Below, one piece after another: positions 46,227 to 55,222 of a stretch of 64,000 nucleotides of DNA. The stretch's first letter is position 1, and each line of letters begins with the position of its first letter. The DNA is from JBEDUK01 sp963781595 (GTDB lineage Bacteria; Actinomycetota; UBA4738), in assembly GCA_963781595.1 (NCBI GenBank), contig CAWAGG010000006.1, positions 2,976,001 through 3,040,000 on the forward strand, in the 5' to 3' direction. The notes under the pieces are model-generated. The model did not search any database, was not told the origin of the DNA, and worked only from the letters and a program-made list of their open reading frames with translations. The position numbers and the translations under genes were made by a program.

Positions 46227-47251
46227 GCGTCCCGGGCGGCGGACCGCCGACGTGCTGCATCGCCGGCCCCGGTCCGGGCGTTCCGACGGCCGACAGAAAA
46301 GTTCGTCTTCAGGACTGAACCCGCGGCATCCGGATGTCGAAGACTAGGTGGAGAAGCATCCCCCTTCTCTGCAAGGCCGGACGAGCGTCGAGCCGCCGGA
46401 CACGGGCCACCCCCGGCCCCCGGATGGTGACGACGCGGACCATGAGGAGGCCGCAACCCCCTGCGGCCTCCTCGTTTTTTCCGGGTTTCCCTTTCGGCCG
46501 GCCATGCGGTGCGCGGTCCGGCGAGGCCGAACCACGGCAACGGCGGGTCGGAGTCGTTGCAGCCCTCCTTGAACAGGCACCCGTGCGGCCAGCCGAGGTC
46601 CGCCCCGTACAGCAGGTCGAACACCCGGAGGTCGAGGAAGAACGGATCGTCGCTCTGGCCCGCGTACGTCCTGCCGTTCGGACCCGCCTTGTACTCCGCG
46701 GCCTTCATCAGGCCCGGGTAGTCCGGCATCGACACGTCTCCGACGAACGACGGCGCCGCGACCGCGTCGCTGACCATCGTCGTCGTCGTCCCGTTCTTCG
46801 TGACCTTCTGCAGGTCGTAGGTCTGGTAGAAGTTCAGGTCGGTGTCGTCGAGCGACGTCACTTGGCCCGTGTTGTACAGGAACGTGTCCGGGTTCCGGTA
46901 GTGGTTCGTGAACGTCCACCGGAACGTGATGTCCGCGACGCCGTTGCCGTTGTTGTCGACGTTGACGTCGTAGTGCACACCGGGCGCGAACGAGTAGAAG
47001 TTCGGGCCGCCCGCCGGGTATTCGAACGGGTTCCACAGGCTGACGAGCGTCGTGGTGTTCGGCTTGTCGGGACTGACGAACGCGTAGACGTCCGTGTTGT
47101 CGATCTGCGGGTCGGCGGCCACGAGTGGTGCCTCCCGGTGGCTGGACGCGAAGCTCGCTCCGGGTCCGAGCGTGGTGATCACGCCGGCACCCAGGGCGGC
47201 CGCGGCCCCCACGGCCACCGCCGCATGCCGCAATCGCGAGCGTTTCGGCAC
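46148..47251 (-). pseudogene. DUF4331 secreted protein, truncated
   Basis: The first 235 residues are a clear DUF4331 protein: a signal peptide (basic start, Ala-rich helix, SFAS cleavage region), then SSHREAPLVAADPQIDNTDVYAFVSPD and further conserved blocks. GTG follows a perfect AAGGAGGT. Near 46550, right after KEGCNDS, homology stops, and the frame runs on through Arg/Pro-rich nonsense across a plus-strand terminator into the anti-sigma gene. Full-length members have about 450-500 residues, so half is lost. An ECF sigma/anti-sigma pair beside it is suggestive, but the link is broken or recent. Confidence 0.8.
46444..46480 (+). terminator. Strong intrinsic terminator
   Basis: A perfect 12-base stem (GAGGAGGCCGCA at 46444-46455, TGCGGCCTCCTC at 46462-46473) with a six-base loop, followed by G and six T. 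This is a classic Rho-independent terminator on the plus strand. It lies 217 bases after the anti-sigma stop. The tract between (46227-46443) has no convincing gene, so it is either a long 3' end or a small RNA of its own. Confidence 0.85.
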
Positions 47252-47630
47252 GGATGTACCTCCTTCGAGAAGCGATCGGTGTTCGAGGTCGGTGCTGCGC
47301 CGAACGACCCGGGTTCTCGACCGCGGGCGGTCCCTCCACCCTGCGGGTCGCCGTCACCCCCTCTCGTGCGGCGGCGTTCGCACGGCCCTATTCGCGACCG
47401 CGGCCGGTCCGGATCACCTCGCCGTGGGGTCAGGTTGCGCCGAACGTCCAAGTCCACTCGCCGCACGGAGCGGAACAGGGCGACTGCGTCCGTATGGAGC
47501 CTCCGCCACTCGACGGATACGAAGGCGGGCTGATCAGATGCGTATCCTTGAGGCCCATCGTGAACGAGCCCTCTCCGCCGAACCAGCACGGTCGGGCGTG
47601 AGCGACGTGACGATCGAAGGAAGGCGCCGG
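47252..47630. other. Intergenic region, 379 bases
   Basis: This stretch lies between the divergent DUF4331 remnant and an unknown exported protein. Next to the DUF4331 start it holds the AAGGAGGT ribosome site on the minus strand, and at 47616-47624 a GAAGGAAGG site on the plus strand. I see no gene, tRNA or clear promoter. Several open frames cross it but none has a coding look. Confidence 0.5.
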
Positions 47631-48269
47631 ATGCAGCGAGGCTCGGGTTCGCCGGGGCGCTTTCGGCTAGTCCTGGCCATCGTCCTTGCCGGCGGCCTCG
47701 TTGCGGGCGGCGTCTTTGCCATTTCGCGCGGAGCTGGAGACAGAGAAGCGGTGACGAGCCCCTCGCCCCGGGAGCCGCGGATCGGCGGCATCACGATCGA
47801 GGATGTCGCAGCCGGCGAGGCGCCGTGGCAAGGCGCGACGAAGGCGACGCTCGACGACGCCGAGAAAGAAGCTGGTCTCGTCGCCATCGCGCCGAACTCA
47901 GAGCGTGGTTCCACGGCATGCCTGACGACGGTGTGGACCGGCCCGGCGGGACGACCCGACGACAACGCGCTCGTCGAAGTGTTCTCATCCAAGATCGTGC
48001 TGTACCACCAACCGGCGCCCGATCCGCCTGAGGACTACTCGGTCGGAGCGAGGCTCTCTCCGAGCATCGAACTGATCGAGGTGCAGGACGTGCCGGCGTT
48101 CTCGGTCGCGCCCACGACCAGCCACCCGAGTGCCGAGGTCGGCTTCGTCACCAGCGGAAGCAAGCTGCTCCTCTTCGGCTACATGCCGACCGCCGAACTC
48201 GTCAAGGTAGCGGAGACGATCGGCCCGACGGACGGTTCCACTCCGGTGTCGTGCGCGACGCCGAGCTGA
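47631..48269 (+). CDS. Unknown exported or membrane-anchored protein
   Basis: An unrecognised 212-residue protein from an ATG six bases after GAAGGAAGG. A basic start and one hydrophobic helix (VLAIVLAGGLVAGGVFAI) form a signal or anchor, and the rest is an outer domain of about 175 residues with a single Cys pair (Cys in STACLTT and near the end in VSCATPS). An in-frame GTG 33 bases earlier is less likely. It sits in an accessory stretch next to another unknown lipoprotein. Confidence 0.65.
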   Translation: MQRGSGSPGRFRLVLAIVLAGGLVAGGVFAISRGAGDREAVTSPSPREPRIGGITIEDVAAGEAPWQGATKATLDDAEKEAGLVAIAPNSERGSTACLTTVWTGPAGRPDDNALVEVFSSKIVLYHQPAPDPPEDYSVGARLSPSIELIEVQDVPAFSVAPTTSHPSAEVGFVTSGSKLLLFGYMPTAELVKVAETIGPTDGSTPVSCATPS

Positions 48270-48445
48270 GCACCTCGCTGAAGAAGCTGCCGATGACGAA
48301 CGGTTCGCCAAGTCCTCGACCGCGGCGGCAGAGGTGAATACCGTGTGCCCGCGGCCCTTGAGACGGCACAGCCAGACAACCTCAGGCCGTCGACCACCCG
48401 GTGGGCCTGGGCGATGGCCGAGGCAAGCCCCGGGGACAGAACACG

Positions 48446-49030
48446 TTAGGAGGTCAGCGACTCTGCGGTCCGCTGAAGCTCCACTGTGCCGAGCGAGTCG
48501 CTCGACAGCACGAACGTGATGTTCTGCTCATCGAACTCGACCCATGCGGGGTTCTGTTCCAGCTGGTCGGTCTTGGGCTCGATGATGAGCGCAGGCGCTC
48601 CGCGCACCGTGCCGACGCGCATCTCGGCCCCCCCGTCCTCGACCTTGTCTGCGTACGTCTTCGCGGGGTCCGAGTACGGAGCGGGGAACTCAAGCAGGTG
48701 CACCTCACCCGTGTATACAAGGGCTACCATGTCCTGCTCCTTGTCGAGCCAGACCTCGGAGAGGTTCGATGCGTTCGCCGACGGATCATCCGCAGTGAGT
48801 ACGGTGAAGTCGACTCCGGCCCTCGCTTGATCGAGGGAGACCTGCGATCCCTCGGGGAGGATCGGTAAAGATGGCGCAAACATCGAAACTGTTGGCCCCG
48901 GAACCGGTGACCCGGCTGCCAGGTGCTGCTCGGTGGCACATGAACTTAGCGCAACCACCGCCGCCGTCCATGCGACGAGAAGAACTCGCCAGCCGGATCT
49001 GCCCGGCCAGTTGATCCGCCTCATCAACAT
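48446..49030 (-). CDS. Unknown lipoprotein
   Basis: A 194-residue lipoprotein precursor: a basic start, a hydrophobic segment (WRVLLVAWTAAVVAL) and the lipobox LSSC. The mature part is acidic with a mixed strand pattern (AGVDFTVLTADDP, MVALVYTGEVHLLEF, APALIIEPK), recalling DUF4367-type domains, but I cannot confirm that. It overlaps the end of the frameshifted gene upstream by seven bases. Confidence 0.7.
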   Translation of the reverse strand: MLMRRINWPGRSGWRVLLVAWTAAVVALSSCATEQHLAAGSPVPGPTVSMFAPSLPILPEGSQVSLDQARAGVDFTVLTADDPSANASNLSEVWLDKEQDMVALVYTGEVHLLEFPAPYSDPAKTYADKVEDGGAEMRVGTVRGAPALIIEPKTDQLEQNPAWVEFDEQNITFVLSSDSLGTVELQRTAESLTS

Positions 49031-49715
49031 ACCGCCCCGCTAAATAGCACGTAGTGCTCGTGATTCGATATCCAGTCGAAGTGATGGTCCGCGGAGCTAT
49101 TCTGGCTGCAATAAAGATCCTGCCAGAACGTCCAACTGCCGTTGACGGTGTTGAACGCCTTGAGCGCCCAGTAGTGCGCGTACAGGGAATCGCAGAAATT
49201 GTGTCGCTCCGTGTTCGTCGAGATGTGTCCCCTACCGTACAGAAGCGCCGACGTAGTCTTCACCGTGGTGCCGTCGAGTTGGAAGTGCCAGGTGCCGTTG
49301 CCGTCGCCGTCGACCTCCGCGAAGTTGTGGGTCGAATTCGCAACGAGAGACGAGCCCACATAGGGCCCCTTGGTTACGCCGCGATCCTTCCAAACTCGAA
49401 CTGCTTGGCGGTGCCCTGCGTTCCCCAATCCGTTCCGCGGAGCCATCCCGTCTCCACGAAGTCGCCATTCGGGAACCCAACGAACAGAGAGTAAATGATA
49501 CCGTTGTACATGTTGCTTGGGTCGTTTACCAACATCCTGGAGTGGTTCCCGCGCGACGGGTCATCGCTGTTGTTGTCGCCGTTCACATGAGTGTTCCCAG
49601 CGCTGCACGACGTGTCGTCCGCTGACGCCAAGATGGTGGAGCGAGGGGATGCGATGTGCCAGGAGCTGATCAGGACAGCGGCAAGAGTCAGCCTCACAAA
49701 TCGCTTTCGACCCAT
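49024..49715 (-). pseudogene. Secreted protein of unknown function, frame broken
   Basis: The start (MGRKRFVRLTLAAVLISSWHIA) is a signal peptide. The first frame runs to about 49385, where it hits a stop a few codons after KQFEF. The protein clearly goes on in another frame from WKDRGVTKG to the end. One base lost or gained near GAGTTTGG explains it. Corrected length is about 230 residues, with many Asn, His and Trp and several Cys. The DNA is visibly less GC-rich than its neighbours, which points to transfer. I do not recognise the family; pseudogene and sequence error are both possible. Confidence 0.6.
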
Positions 49716-49764
49716 ATCAAGATGATAGCGACCTGCGCGGACGTCGATGCAAGACTTCATCGGT

Positions 49765-50508
49765 CTACTGGAGCGACGATGGTCCAATGCCCCAACGGGA
49801 AACGCTCGCTCGGATGAAGCCCAGGTACATCACCAGCACGCCGACTGCCAGGCTGATCGAGAACAACCACACGACGTGCAGACCGGCGCCGACGCCCGAG
49901 CCGATCGCGACGATCGTCGCGCCGAGCGCGATCAGGAGCGTCCCGACGGTCACGTGCCGGAGGTCCTTGCGGTTCCGCGTCTGCCACGCCGACCAGACCA
50001 GGCCCCCGAGCAGCAGGAAGTACGCCGGGAACGCCAGGACCTGCGCCAACCGGTACGCGATCGCATCGGTCCCGAACACGTCCTTGCCGAGCGGCAGGTT
50101 CGCCTGCAGCGCACCGGCTGCGATCGGTGCGGACCAGACCTGGATCGCCGCGAACACCGACAGCACGACGACCACGGTCAGCACGACGTCGCCGACCATC
50201 CGCCGTCGCGCCAGCAGGTACACCTCCCCGGCGAACAGGTACGGGACCGTGAGGATCGCGCCGAACAGCCAGTAGACGCGGAACGCGAACGCCGTCCACC
50301 CGAACACGACGCCGACGAACACGGCGGCCGACGCGAGGGCGAACATGAGCATCGCGATCGACCAGACGCCGTCGTACGCACGGCGGCGCACCACGAACCG
50401 CTCAGCTAGCCGGTAGCAGAACACCCCGGAGACGACGGTCGCGATCAGGGGCGCGATGCCCTCGGCGATGCCGTGGCCGGACGCGAGGACACCGCCGGGC
50501 GCGCTCAC
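49765..50508 (-). CDS. Seven-helix membrane protein, function unknown
   Basis: A 247-residue protein made almost wholly of about seven hydrophobic helices, with short loops such as ERFVVRRRAYDG and AWQTRNRKDLRH. No signature is visible. Its GTG start overlaps the stop of the acyl-CoA ligase gene (GTGA), so it belongs to that gene's operon. A receptor or transport role cannot be told. Confidence 0.7.
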   Translation of the reverse strand: MSAPGGVLASGHGIAEGIAPLIATVVSGVFCYRLAERFVVRRRAYDGVWSIAMLMFALASAAVFVGVVFGWTAFAFRVYWLFGAILTVPYLFAGEVYLLARRRMVGDVVLTVVVVLSVFAAIQVWSAPIAAGALQANLPLGKDVFGTDAIAYRLAQVLAFPAYFLLLGGLVWSAWQTRNRKDLRHVTVGTLLIALGATIVAIGSGVGAGLHVVWLFSISLAVGVLVMYLGFIRASVSRWGIGPSSLQ

Positions 50509-52049
50509 GGGGTGGCTTCGTCGACCGGGCGCCGGAGCGCCCGCCTGAGCACCTTGCCGGTCACGTGGTGCGGAAGTTCGTCAACCAGGTTGACGACCTT
50601 CGGCGTCTTGAATCGCGCGAGACGCCCACCGAGGTGCTCGAGGACCTCGTCGGCGGTCAGGAACGGCGACACGTCCGCCGGGACGACCCACGCCTCGACG
50701 GCTTCGCCGGTCCGTTCGTCCGCGATGCCGACGACGGCGACGTCGGCGACACGCGGGTCCGACGCGATGGCCTCCTCGACCTCCTTCGGATACACGTTGA
50801 ACCCCGAGACGATGATCAGGTCCTTCTTCCGGTCGACCAGGAATAGGTACCCGTCCTCGTCGCGGTAGGCGACGTCGCCGGTGTGGAGCCAGCCGTCGGC
50901 GTCCAGCACCGTGGCCGTCTCCTCGGGGCGGTTCCAGTACCCGGCGAACACGTTCGGCCCCCGCACCAGGATCTCGCCCGGGTCGCCGTCCTCGGCCTCG
51001 TCCCCGTCCTCGGCGACCACGCGGACGTCGAGCCCGGGGAGCGGCAGGCCGATCGAGCCGGGCCTGGCTTCGTCGCCGACGGCGGTCGTCGTGACGGTCG
51101 GGGCGGATTCGGTCAGCCCGTAACCCTCCCAGATCGTGACGCCGGTCGCGAGCCGGAAGGCGTCGAAGACCTCTGGGGGCAGGGCGGCCGCGCCGGATGC
51201 GGCCAGCCGAACCGTATCGAACGCCGACGCCTCGACCCGGCCGTCGCCCACCGCCCGCGTCCACGCGGCGAACATCGGCGGGGCGCCGCAAAGGATCGTC
51301 ACGCCGTGCTGCGGGAGCAGCGCGGCCGTCTCCACCGGGTCGAAGCGGTCCACCAGGAGGGCGGCCGCGCCGACCCGCAGGCAGAGCCCGAGGACGGCGT
51401 TCAGTCCGTAGATGTGCGAGATCGGCAGCGCGAGCAGGGCGACGTCTCCCTCCGCGCCGGCCAGGGCCGGAACCGACGCCATCTGGTCGACGTTCGCGAG
51501 CAGGTTCCGATGGGTGAGCATCGCGCCCTTCGGCTCGGCGGTCGTTCCGGCCGTGTACGCGATCACGGCCACGTCGTCGTCGCCGACCTGCGTCGTGGGT
51601 GGATCGCCGGCGCGCGTCAACGCCTCCTCCAGCGAGACGGTGCCGGCCGGCGCGGGCGGCCCACCGATCACGATCAGGGTCTCGAGGCTCGGCACGTCGG
51701 AGCGAACCTCCAGCAGGCCGGGGAGGTACTCCAGCTCGGTCACGACGGCGCGCACGCCGGCGTCCGCGAGGATCGAAGCCAGCTCGACCGGCGTGAGCAT
51801 CACGTTCAGCGGGCAGGCGATCGCCCCCGCCCGCATCGTCCCGTAGAGGGCGTCGACGAACTCCGGCACGTTCCCGGCGACGAGCGCGACGCGGTCGCCC
51901 GGCGCGACGCCGAGCGACGCGAGGGCCGCGGCCGTGAGGTCGATCCGGTCGTCGAGCTCGGCGAACGTGATCGCACGCCCATGGAAGATGATCGCCGCGT
52001 CGCCCGGGCGGGCGGTGGCGGCGTCTCGGACCAGGTCCGCCACGTTCAC
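50505..52049 (-). CDS. AMP-forming acyl-CoA synthetase
   Basis: A 514-residue ANL-family ligase that would activate a carboxylic acid, probably a fatty acid, as an acyl-AMP and then a thioester. The AMP-binding motif reads AYTAGTTAEPKGAMLTHRN. Others are GYGLTESAPT, WLHTGDVAYRDEDGYLFLVDRKKDLI and, at the end, LPHHVTGKVLRRAL with the catalytic lysine. A GTG start overlaps the upstream stop. The open frame continues upstream but belongs to the neighbouring gene's shadow. Confidence 0.92.
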   Translation of the reverse strand: MNVADLVRDAATARPGDAAIIFHGRAITFAELDDRIDLTAAALASLGVAPGDRVALVAGNVPEFVDALYGTMRAGAIACPLNVMLTPVELASILADAGVRAVVTELEYLPGLLEVRSDVPSLETLIVIGGPPAPAGTVSLEEALTRAGDPPTTQVGDDDVAVIAYTAGTTAEPKGAMLTHRNLLANVDQMASVPALAGAEGDVALLALPISHIYGLNAVLGLCLRVGAAALLVDRFDPVETAALLPQHGVTILCGAPPMFAAWTRAVGDGRVEASAFDTVRLAASGAAALPPEVFDAFRLATGVTIWEGYGLTESAPTVTTTAVGDEARPGSIGLPLPGLDVRVVAEDGDEAEDGDPGEILVRGPNVFAGYWNRPEETATVLDADGWLHTGDVAYRDEDGYLFLVDRKKDLIIVSGFNVYPKEVEEAIASDPRVADVAVVGIADERTGEAVEAWVVPADVSPFLTADEVLEHLGGRLARFKTPKVVNLVDELPHHVTGKVLRRALRRPVDEATP

Positions 52050-53032
52050 GGGGTCTGCCCTGAAGGTTGGGCGGTGACGTCGACGTGTTCGCGTTCGACG
52101 GAGAGCGCCGGCGTTCGGCCCGCCCACTCGGCGTGCGTGGTCCCGCGCGACTCGAACAGCGCGACCTCTTGGAACGCGCCGGCCGAGCGCTCGAACAGCG
52201 CCAGCCGGCACGACGCGATCTCGGAGTTGTGGCACCAGCGTTCGCTGCCGTCCGGATCGTCGTACCGCGCGCGGATCAGGTCCCGGGTCGGCGCCTCGAT
52301 CCGCCCCGTGAGGCGGAACCGCCGGTCGCCGACGTCGACCTTCCAGGTGCCGAGGCCGAAGTCGCGCCGGCGGCTCGTCTTCGACATCCGGATCCAACGA
52401 CCGTCCCACAGGACCCCGACCGACGTGACGAAGGGCATCCGGAACGGCCCGCGGCGGCCCTGGGCCGTGAGCGCGTGGACGACCCCTTGGTCACCGGTCA
52501 GGTCGCCGCAATGCGCCCACGCCCAGCGTTCCGCGTGCCGCGTCCCGTACAAGTGTCCCTGTTGGCCCGGCGCGTCGGCGAGGTCGAACCGCTCGCCGTC
52601 GACCGTGATGTGGCCCGAGACCCGCGTGTCGACGTTCGGCGAGAGCGGCTTCGTCGGCGCGAACCGGCCCCGGTACATCCAGTCCGGCAGCAGCCGGTAG
52701 GTCTCCGAGCCCGTCGGCCACGTCAGCGACCACGCCGCATCGTGCCCGCTGCCCTCGACACGGCCATCGGCCACACCGCTCGCGAACGTCGTCTCGCCGC
52801 CGATCCGGACGTCGAACCGGTCGGGTTCGACCTGCGATGCCTCGCTCGCGCGGTGGATCCCGAAGTTCCGGTCGGGGTCGGACGGGTCGAACCGCGCGAA
52901 CCACGACGCCGCGCGCTCACCGATGGTCGAGCGGATCCAGAAGCCCTGACCGGAGCGCGGGTCGGTGAGGGTGAGGAACCAGACCTCGTACCCGTTCCGA
53001 GGCCGTCGCGGCAGGTTGTCCTCCTCGCTCAC
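52046..53032 (-). CDS. Unknown beta-rich protein, possibly CrtC/tocopherol-cyclase-like
   Basis: A 328-residue soluble protein rich in Trp, Arg and Gly with a strand-turn pattern. YEVWFLTLTDPRSGQGFWIR at the start and GHLYGTRHAERWAWAHCGDL in the middle recall the lipocalin-like double barrel of carotenoid hydratases and tocopherol cyclases, but the match is by eye and weak. It lies directly upstream of the acyl-CoA ligase (GTGA overlap), so a lipid or isoprenoid substrate is plausible. Confidence 0.6.
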   Translation of the reverse strand: MSEEDNLPRRPRNGYEVWFLTLTDPRSGQGFWIRSTIGERAASWFARFDPSDPDRNFGIHRASEASQVEPDRFDVRIGGETTFASGVADGRVEGSGHDAAWSLTWPTGSETYRLLPDWMYRGRFAPTKPLSPNVDTRVSGHITVDGERFDLADAPGQQGHLYGTRHAERWAWAHCGDLTGDQGVVHALTAQGRRGPFRMPFVTSVGVLWDGRWIRMSKTSRRRDFGLGTWKVDVGDRRFRLTGRIEAPTRDLIRARYDDPDGSERWCHNSEIASCRLALFERSAGAFQEVALFESRGTTHAEWAGRTPALSVEREHVDVTAQPSGQTP

Positions 53033-53146
53033 GGCCGAAGGATACCCGGACGCGCCGTGGGCCTCCGATAGGATGGGTCGGCAGCGTGTGCACGCACGCG
53101 CGTGACAGCACCTCATCGAGCGAACGTTCGACCGATCGGACCGACC

Positions 53147-53971
53147 ATGACGGACCCTCGCCCAGGACTGATCTTCTCGACGGCGCCGTTCTTCCGGCAG
53201 CCGCTGCGCGACGGCTTCCGGCACATCGCGGAGGCTGGGTTCGAAGCCGTCGAGGTCATGGTCACACAGGACCCGAACACGCAGGAGCCACGCCTGCTGA
53301 ACAAGCTCGCGCAGGAGTTCGGCCTGCGGATCGACGCGATCCACGCGCCGTTCCTGCTGATCACCCGGCGGGTGTTCGGCACCGATCCCGTCACGAAGAT
53401 CCACCGCTCGGTCCACGTGGCCGAGGAGACCGGTGCGCCGCTGGTGATCGTGCACCCGCCGTACCGCTGGCAGGTCCGGTACCGGCGGTGGGCCGAACGC
53501 GACCTGGCGGAGTTCTCCGCCCGCACGGGCGTCACGGTCGCCGTGGAGAACATGTTCCCGGTCAAGCTCCCCGGCGAGCGCGGGGTCACGTTCCACGCGT
53601 CGCAGGAGTTCGAGGACCTCGATTCCTACCCGTACCTGGTCCTGGACACGTCGCACGCCGCGGTCGCGGGGATCGACATCCGTGAGGCCTACCGCCGGTA
53701 CCGGGACAAGCTCCAGCACGTGCACCTGTCGAACAACGCGGGCAAGGGGTGGGACTCGCACCTTCCCGTCTACCTGGACGGTGTCCTGCCCCTCGCGGAA
53801 TTCCTGGAGGACCTGGTCGCGGGCGGGTTCGCCGGCAACGTGTCGATCGAGCTGGACCTGCGGCCGTACATGCGCGACGAGGTCGCGCTGCAGGAGGTCC
53901 TGGTCCGGAACCGCGAGTTCTGCGAGTCGCTGCTCTCGGCGCCGCAGGGCCAGGAGATCGGGCGCCGCTAG
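53147..53971 (+). CDS. Sugar phosphate isomerase/epimerase-like TIM barrel
   Basis: A 274-residue protein of the AP endonuclease 2 / xylose isomerase-like barrel family. Metal ligands are suggested by IHAPF, VIVHPP, VAVENMFP, LDTSHAA, HVHLSNN and SIELD along the strands. The substrate is unknown. The ATG at 53147 is preferred; a GTG at 53102 would add 15 residues. It is divergent from the beta-rich gene. Confidence 0.82.
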   Translation: MTDPRPGLIFSTAPFFRQPLRDGFRHIAEAGFEAVEVMVTQDPNTQEPRLLNKLAQEFGLRIDAIHAPFLLITRRVFGTDPVTKIHRSVHVAEETGAPLVIVHPPYRWQVRYRRWAERDLAEFSARTGVTVAVENMFPVKLPGERGVTFHASQEFEDLDSYPYLVLDTSHAAVAGIDIREAYRRYRDKLQHVHLSNNAGKGWDSHLPVYLDGVLPLAEFLEDLVAGGFAGNVSIELDLRPYMRDEVALQEVLVRNREFCESLLSAPQGQEIGRR

Positions 53972-53998
53972 CCGGGGCTCGTTCGGGGGGCTGCATCG

Positions 53999-54157
53999 GT
54001 GCGGCGGGGAACGCTGATCATGATCGTCGGGCTGTTCATCCTGCTGGCCGTCGCGGCGTTCGCCCAGTACCGGATCGGCCAGCGCGACGTTCGGATCCCG
54101 GTCACGGTCCCGGTGACGCCGAGCGCGTCGCCGGCGTCGACGACGGCCGCGCCCTGA
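53999..54157 (+). CDS. Small single-helix membrane protein (52 residues)
   Basis: A short gene 28 bases after the TIM-barrel gene, with a GGGGGG ribosome site eight bases before its GTG. The peptide has a basic start (MRRGT), one hydrophobic helix (LIMIVGLFILLAVAAFA) and a Val/Pro/Thr-rich tail outside. Codon use matches the neighbours. Function unknown. Confidence 0.6.
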   Translation: MRRGTLIMIVGLFILLAVAAFAQYRIGQRDVRIPVTVPVTPSASPASTTAAP

Positions 54158-54175
54158 CGCGGGCCCGGTCGGTGC

Positions 54176-55222
54176 CTACGCGCCGAACGCCGAACGGCGC
54201 CGCGTCAGGTTCCGGTAGAGCATCTGCTGGATCGTGTCCCGCACCCGATCCGTCAGCTCGAACACGAGCATCGCGTCGCGCCAGCCATCCGGCCCGTACC
54301 CGTCGGTCGGGATCGGTTCCCCGAACTCGACGACCCACTTCGAGCGGAGCGGGATCGCGCCGAGCGGCCCGAGCCACGGGAACGTCGGCGTGATCGGGAA
54401 GTACGGGAGTCCGAACAGCCGCGCCAGGAACGCGGAGTTCCCCAGCAGGGGGTAGATCTCCTCGGACCCCACGACAGCCACCGGGACGATCGGCGCGCCG
54501 GCGCGCAGCGCCACCTCGACGAAGCCGCCCCGTCCGAACCGCTGGAGCCGGTAGCGGTCGCGGTACCGCTTCCCGACCCCCTTGTAGCCCTCCGGTGCGA
54601 CCCCCACCAGCTCGCCGGCGTGCAGCAGCGCGAGAGCATCCTCGTGACACGCTAGCGTCGCCCCGATCTTCCTGGTGAGCGGCGCGACGAACGGCAGCCG
54701 GAGCGCGAGGTCCGCCGCGAGCAGCCGGAGGTGCCGGTGCGCCGGATGCTCGTCGAACAGCCCGAAGCGCACCACCATCGCGTCGACGGGCACCGTGCCG
54801 GCGTGGTTCATCACGACGAGCGCGGGGCCCTCCGACGGCACGTTGTCGACGCCGAGCCACTCCGTGCGGAAGTAGTCGCGGTACAGGGGTCGGATGATCG
54901 GCGCGAGGACGTGTTCGGTCAGCTCGGGGTCGAACCCGAACGCGTCGACCTCGTACCGCCCGGTCGCCCGCCGCGCCAGCAGGTCGAGGATCGGCTCGAG
55001 CGACGCAGCGGGGATCGTCCCGACCCGCGGGGCCGGCTCGGGCGGCCGATGGAGCGCGCAGAACCCGTTCGCCCGCGCTGGGTTCCGGCACGGACGGCCG
55101 GACTTCGTCGTCGCGCCACAGCGCGGCTGGCCGACGGGCGCGCCTGTCTTCGAGCGCCGGGCGCGTGTCGATCCGCCGCGGGCCCGGTCGCGGTCACGGT
55201 CGAGGGGGATGACCTGTGCCAT
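54176..55222 (-). CDS. PlsC-type acyltransferase with N-terminal Cys/His cluster
   Basis: A lysophospholipid acyltransferase family protein of 348 residues. The catalytic block reads MNHAGTVPVDA, in the variant with six residues between His and Asp seen in this subgroup, and the second block is APEGYKGVGK. The first 60 residues carry a short module CGATTKSGRPCRNPARANGFCALH, with three Cys and one His spaced like a small zinc site (DUF5763-like). It overlaps the epimerase stop by one base, so the pair is coupled. It probably works on phospholipid at the membrane. Confidence 0.86.
   Translation of the reverse strand: MAQVIPLDRDRDRARGGSTRARRSKTGAPVGQPRCGATTKSGRPCRNPARANGFCALHRPPEPAPRVGTIPAASLEPILDLLARRATGRYEVDAFGFDPELTEHVLAPIIRPLYRDYFRTEWLGVDNVPSEGPALVVMNHAGTVPVDAMVVRFGLFDEHPAHRHLRLLAADLALRLPFVAPLTRKIGATLACHEDALALLHAGELVGVAPEGYKGVGKRYRDRYRLQRFGRGGFVEVALRAGAPIVPVAVVGSEEIYPLLGNSAFLARLFGLPYFPITPTFPWLGPLGAIPLRSKWVVEFGEPIPTDGYGPDGWRDAMLVFELTDRVRDTIQQMLYRNLTRRRSAFGA

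Noticed and set aside
46334..46480. Possible attenuator leader peptide before the terminator
   Set aside because: A short ATG frame leads into the hairpin, but it has no run of one amino acid codon and no biosynthetic gene follows on that strand.
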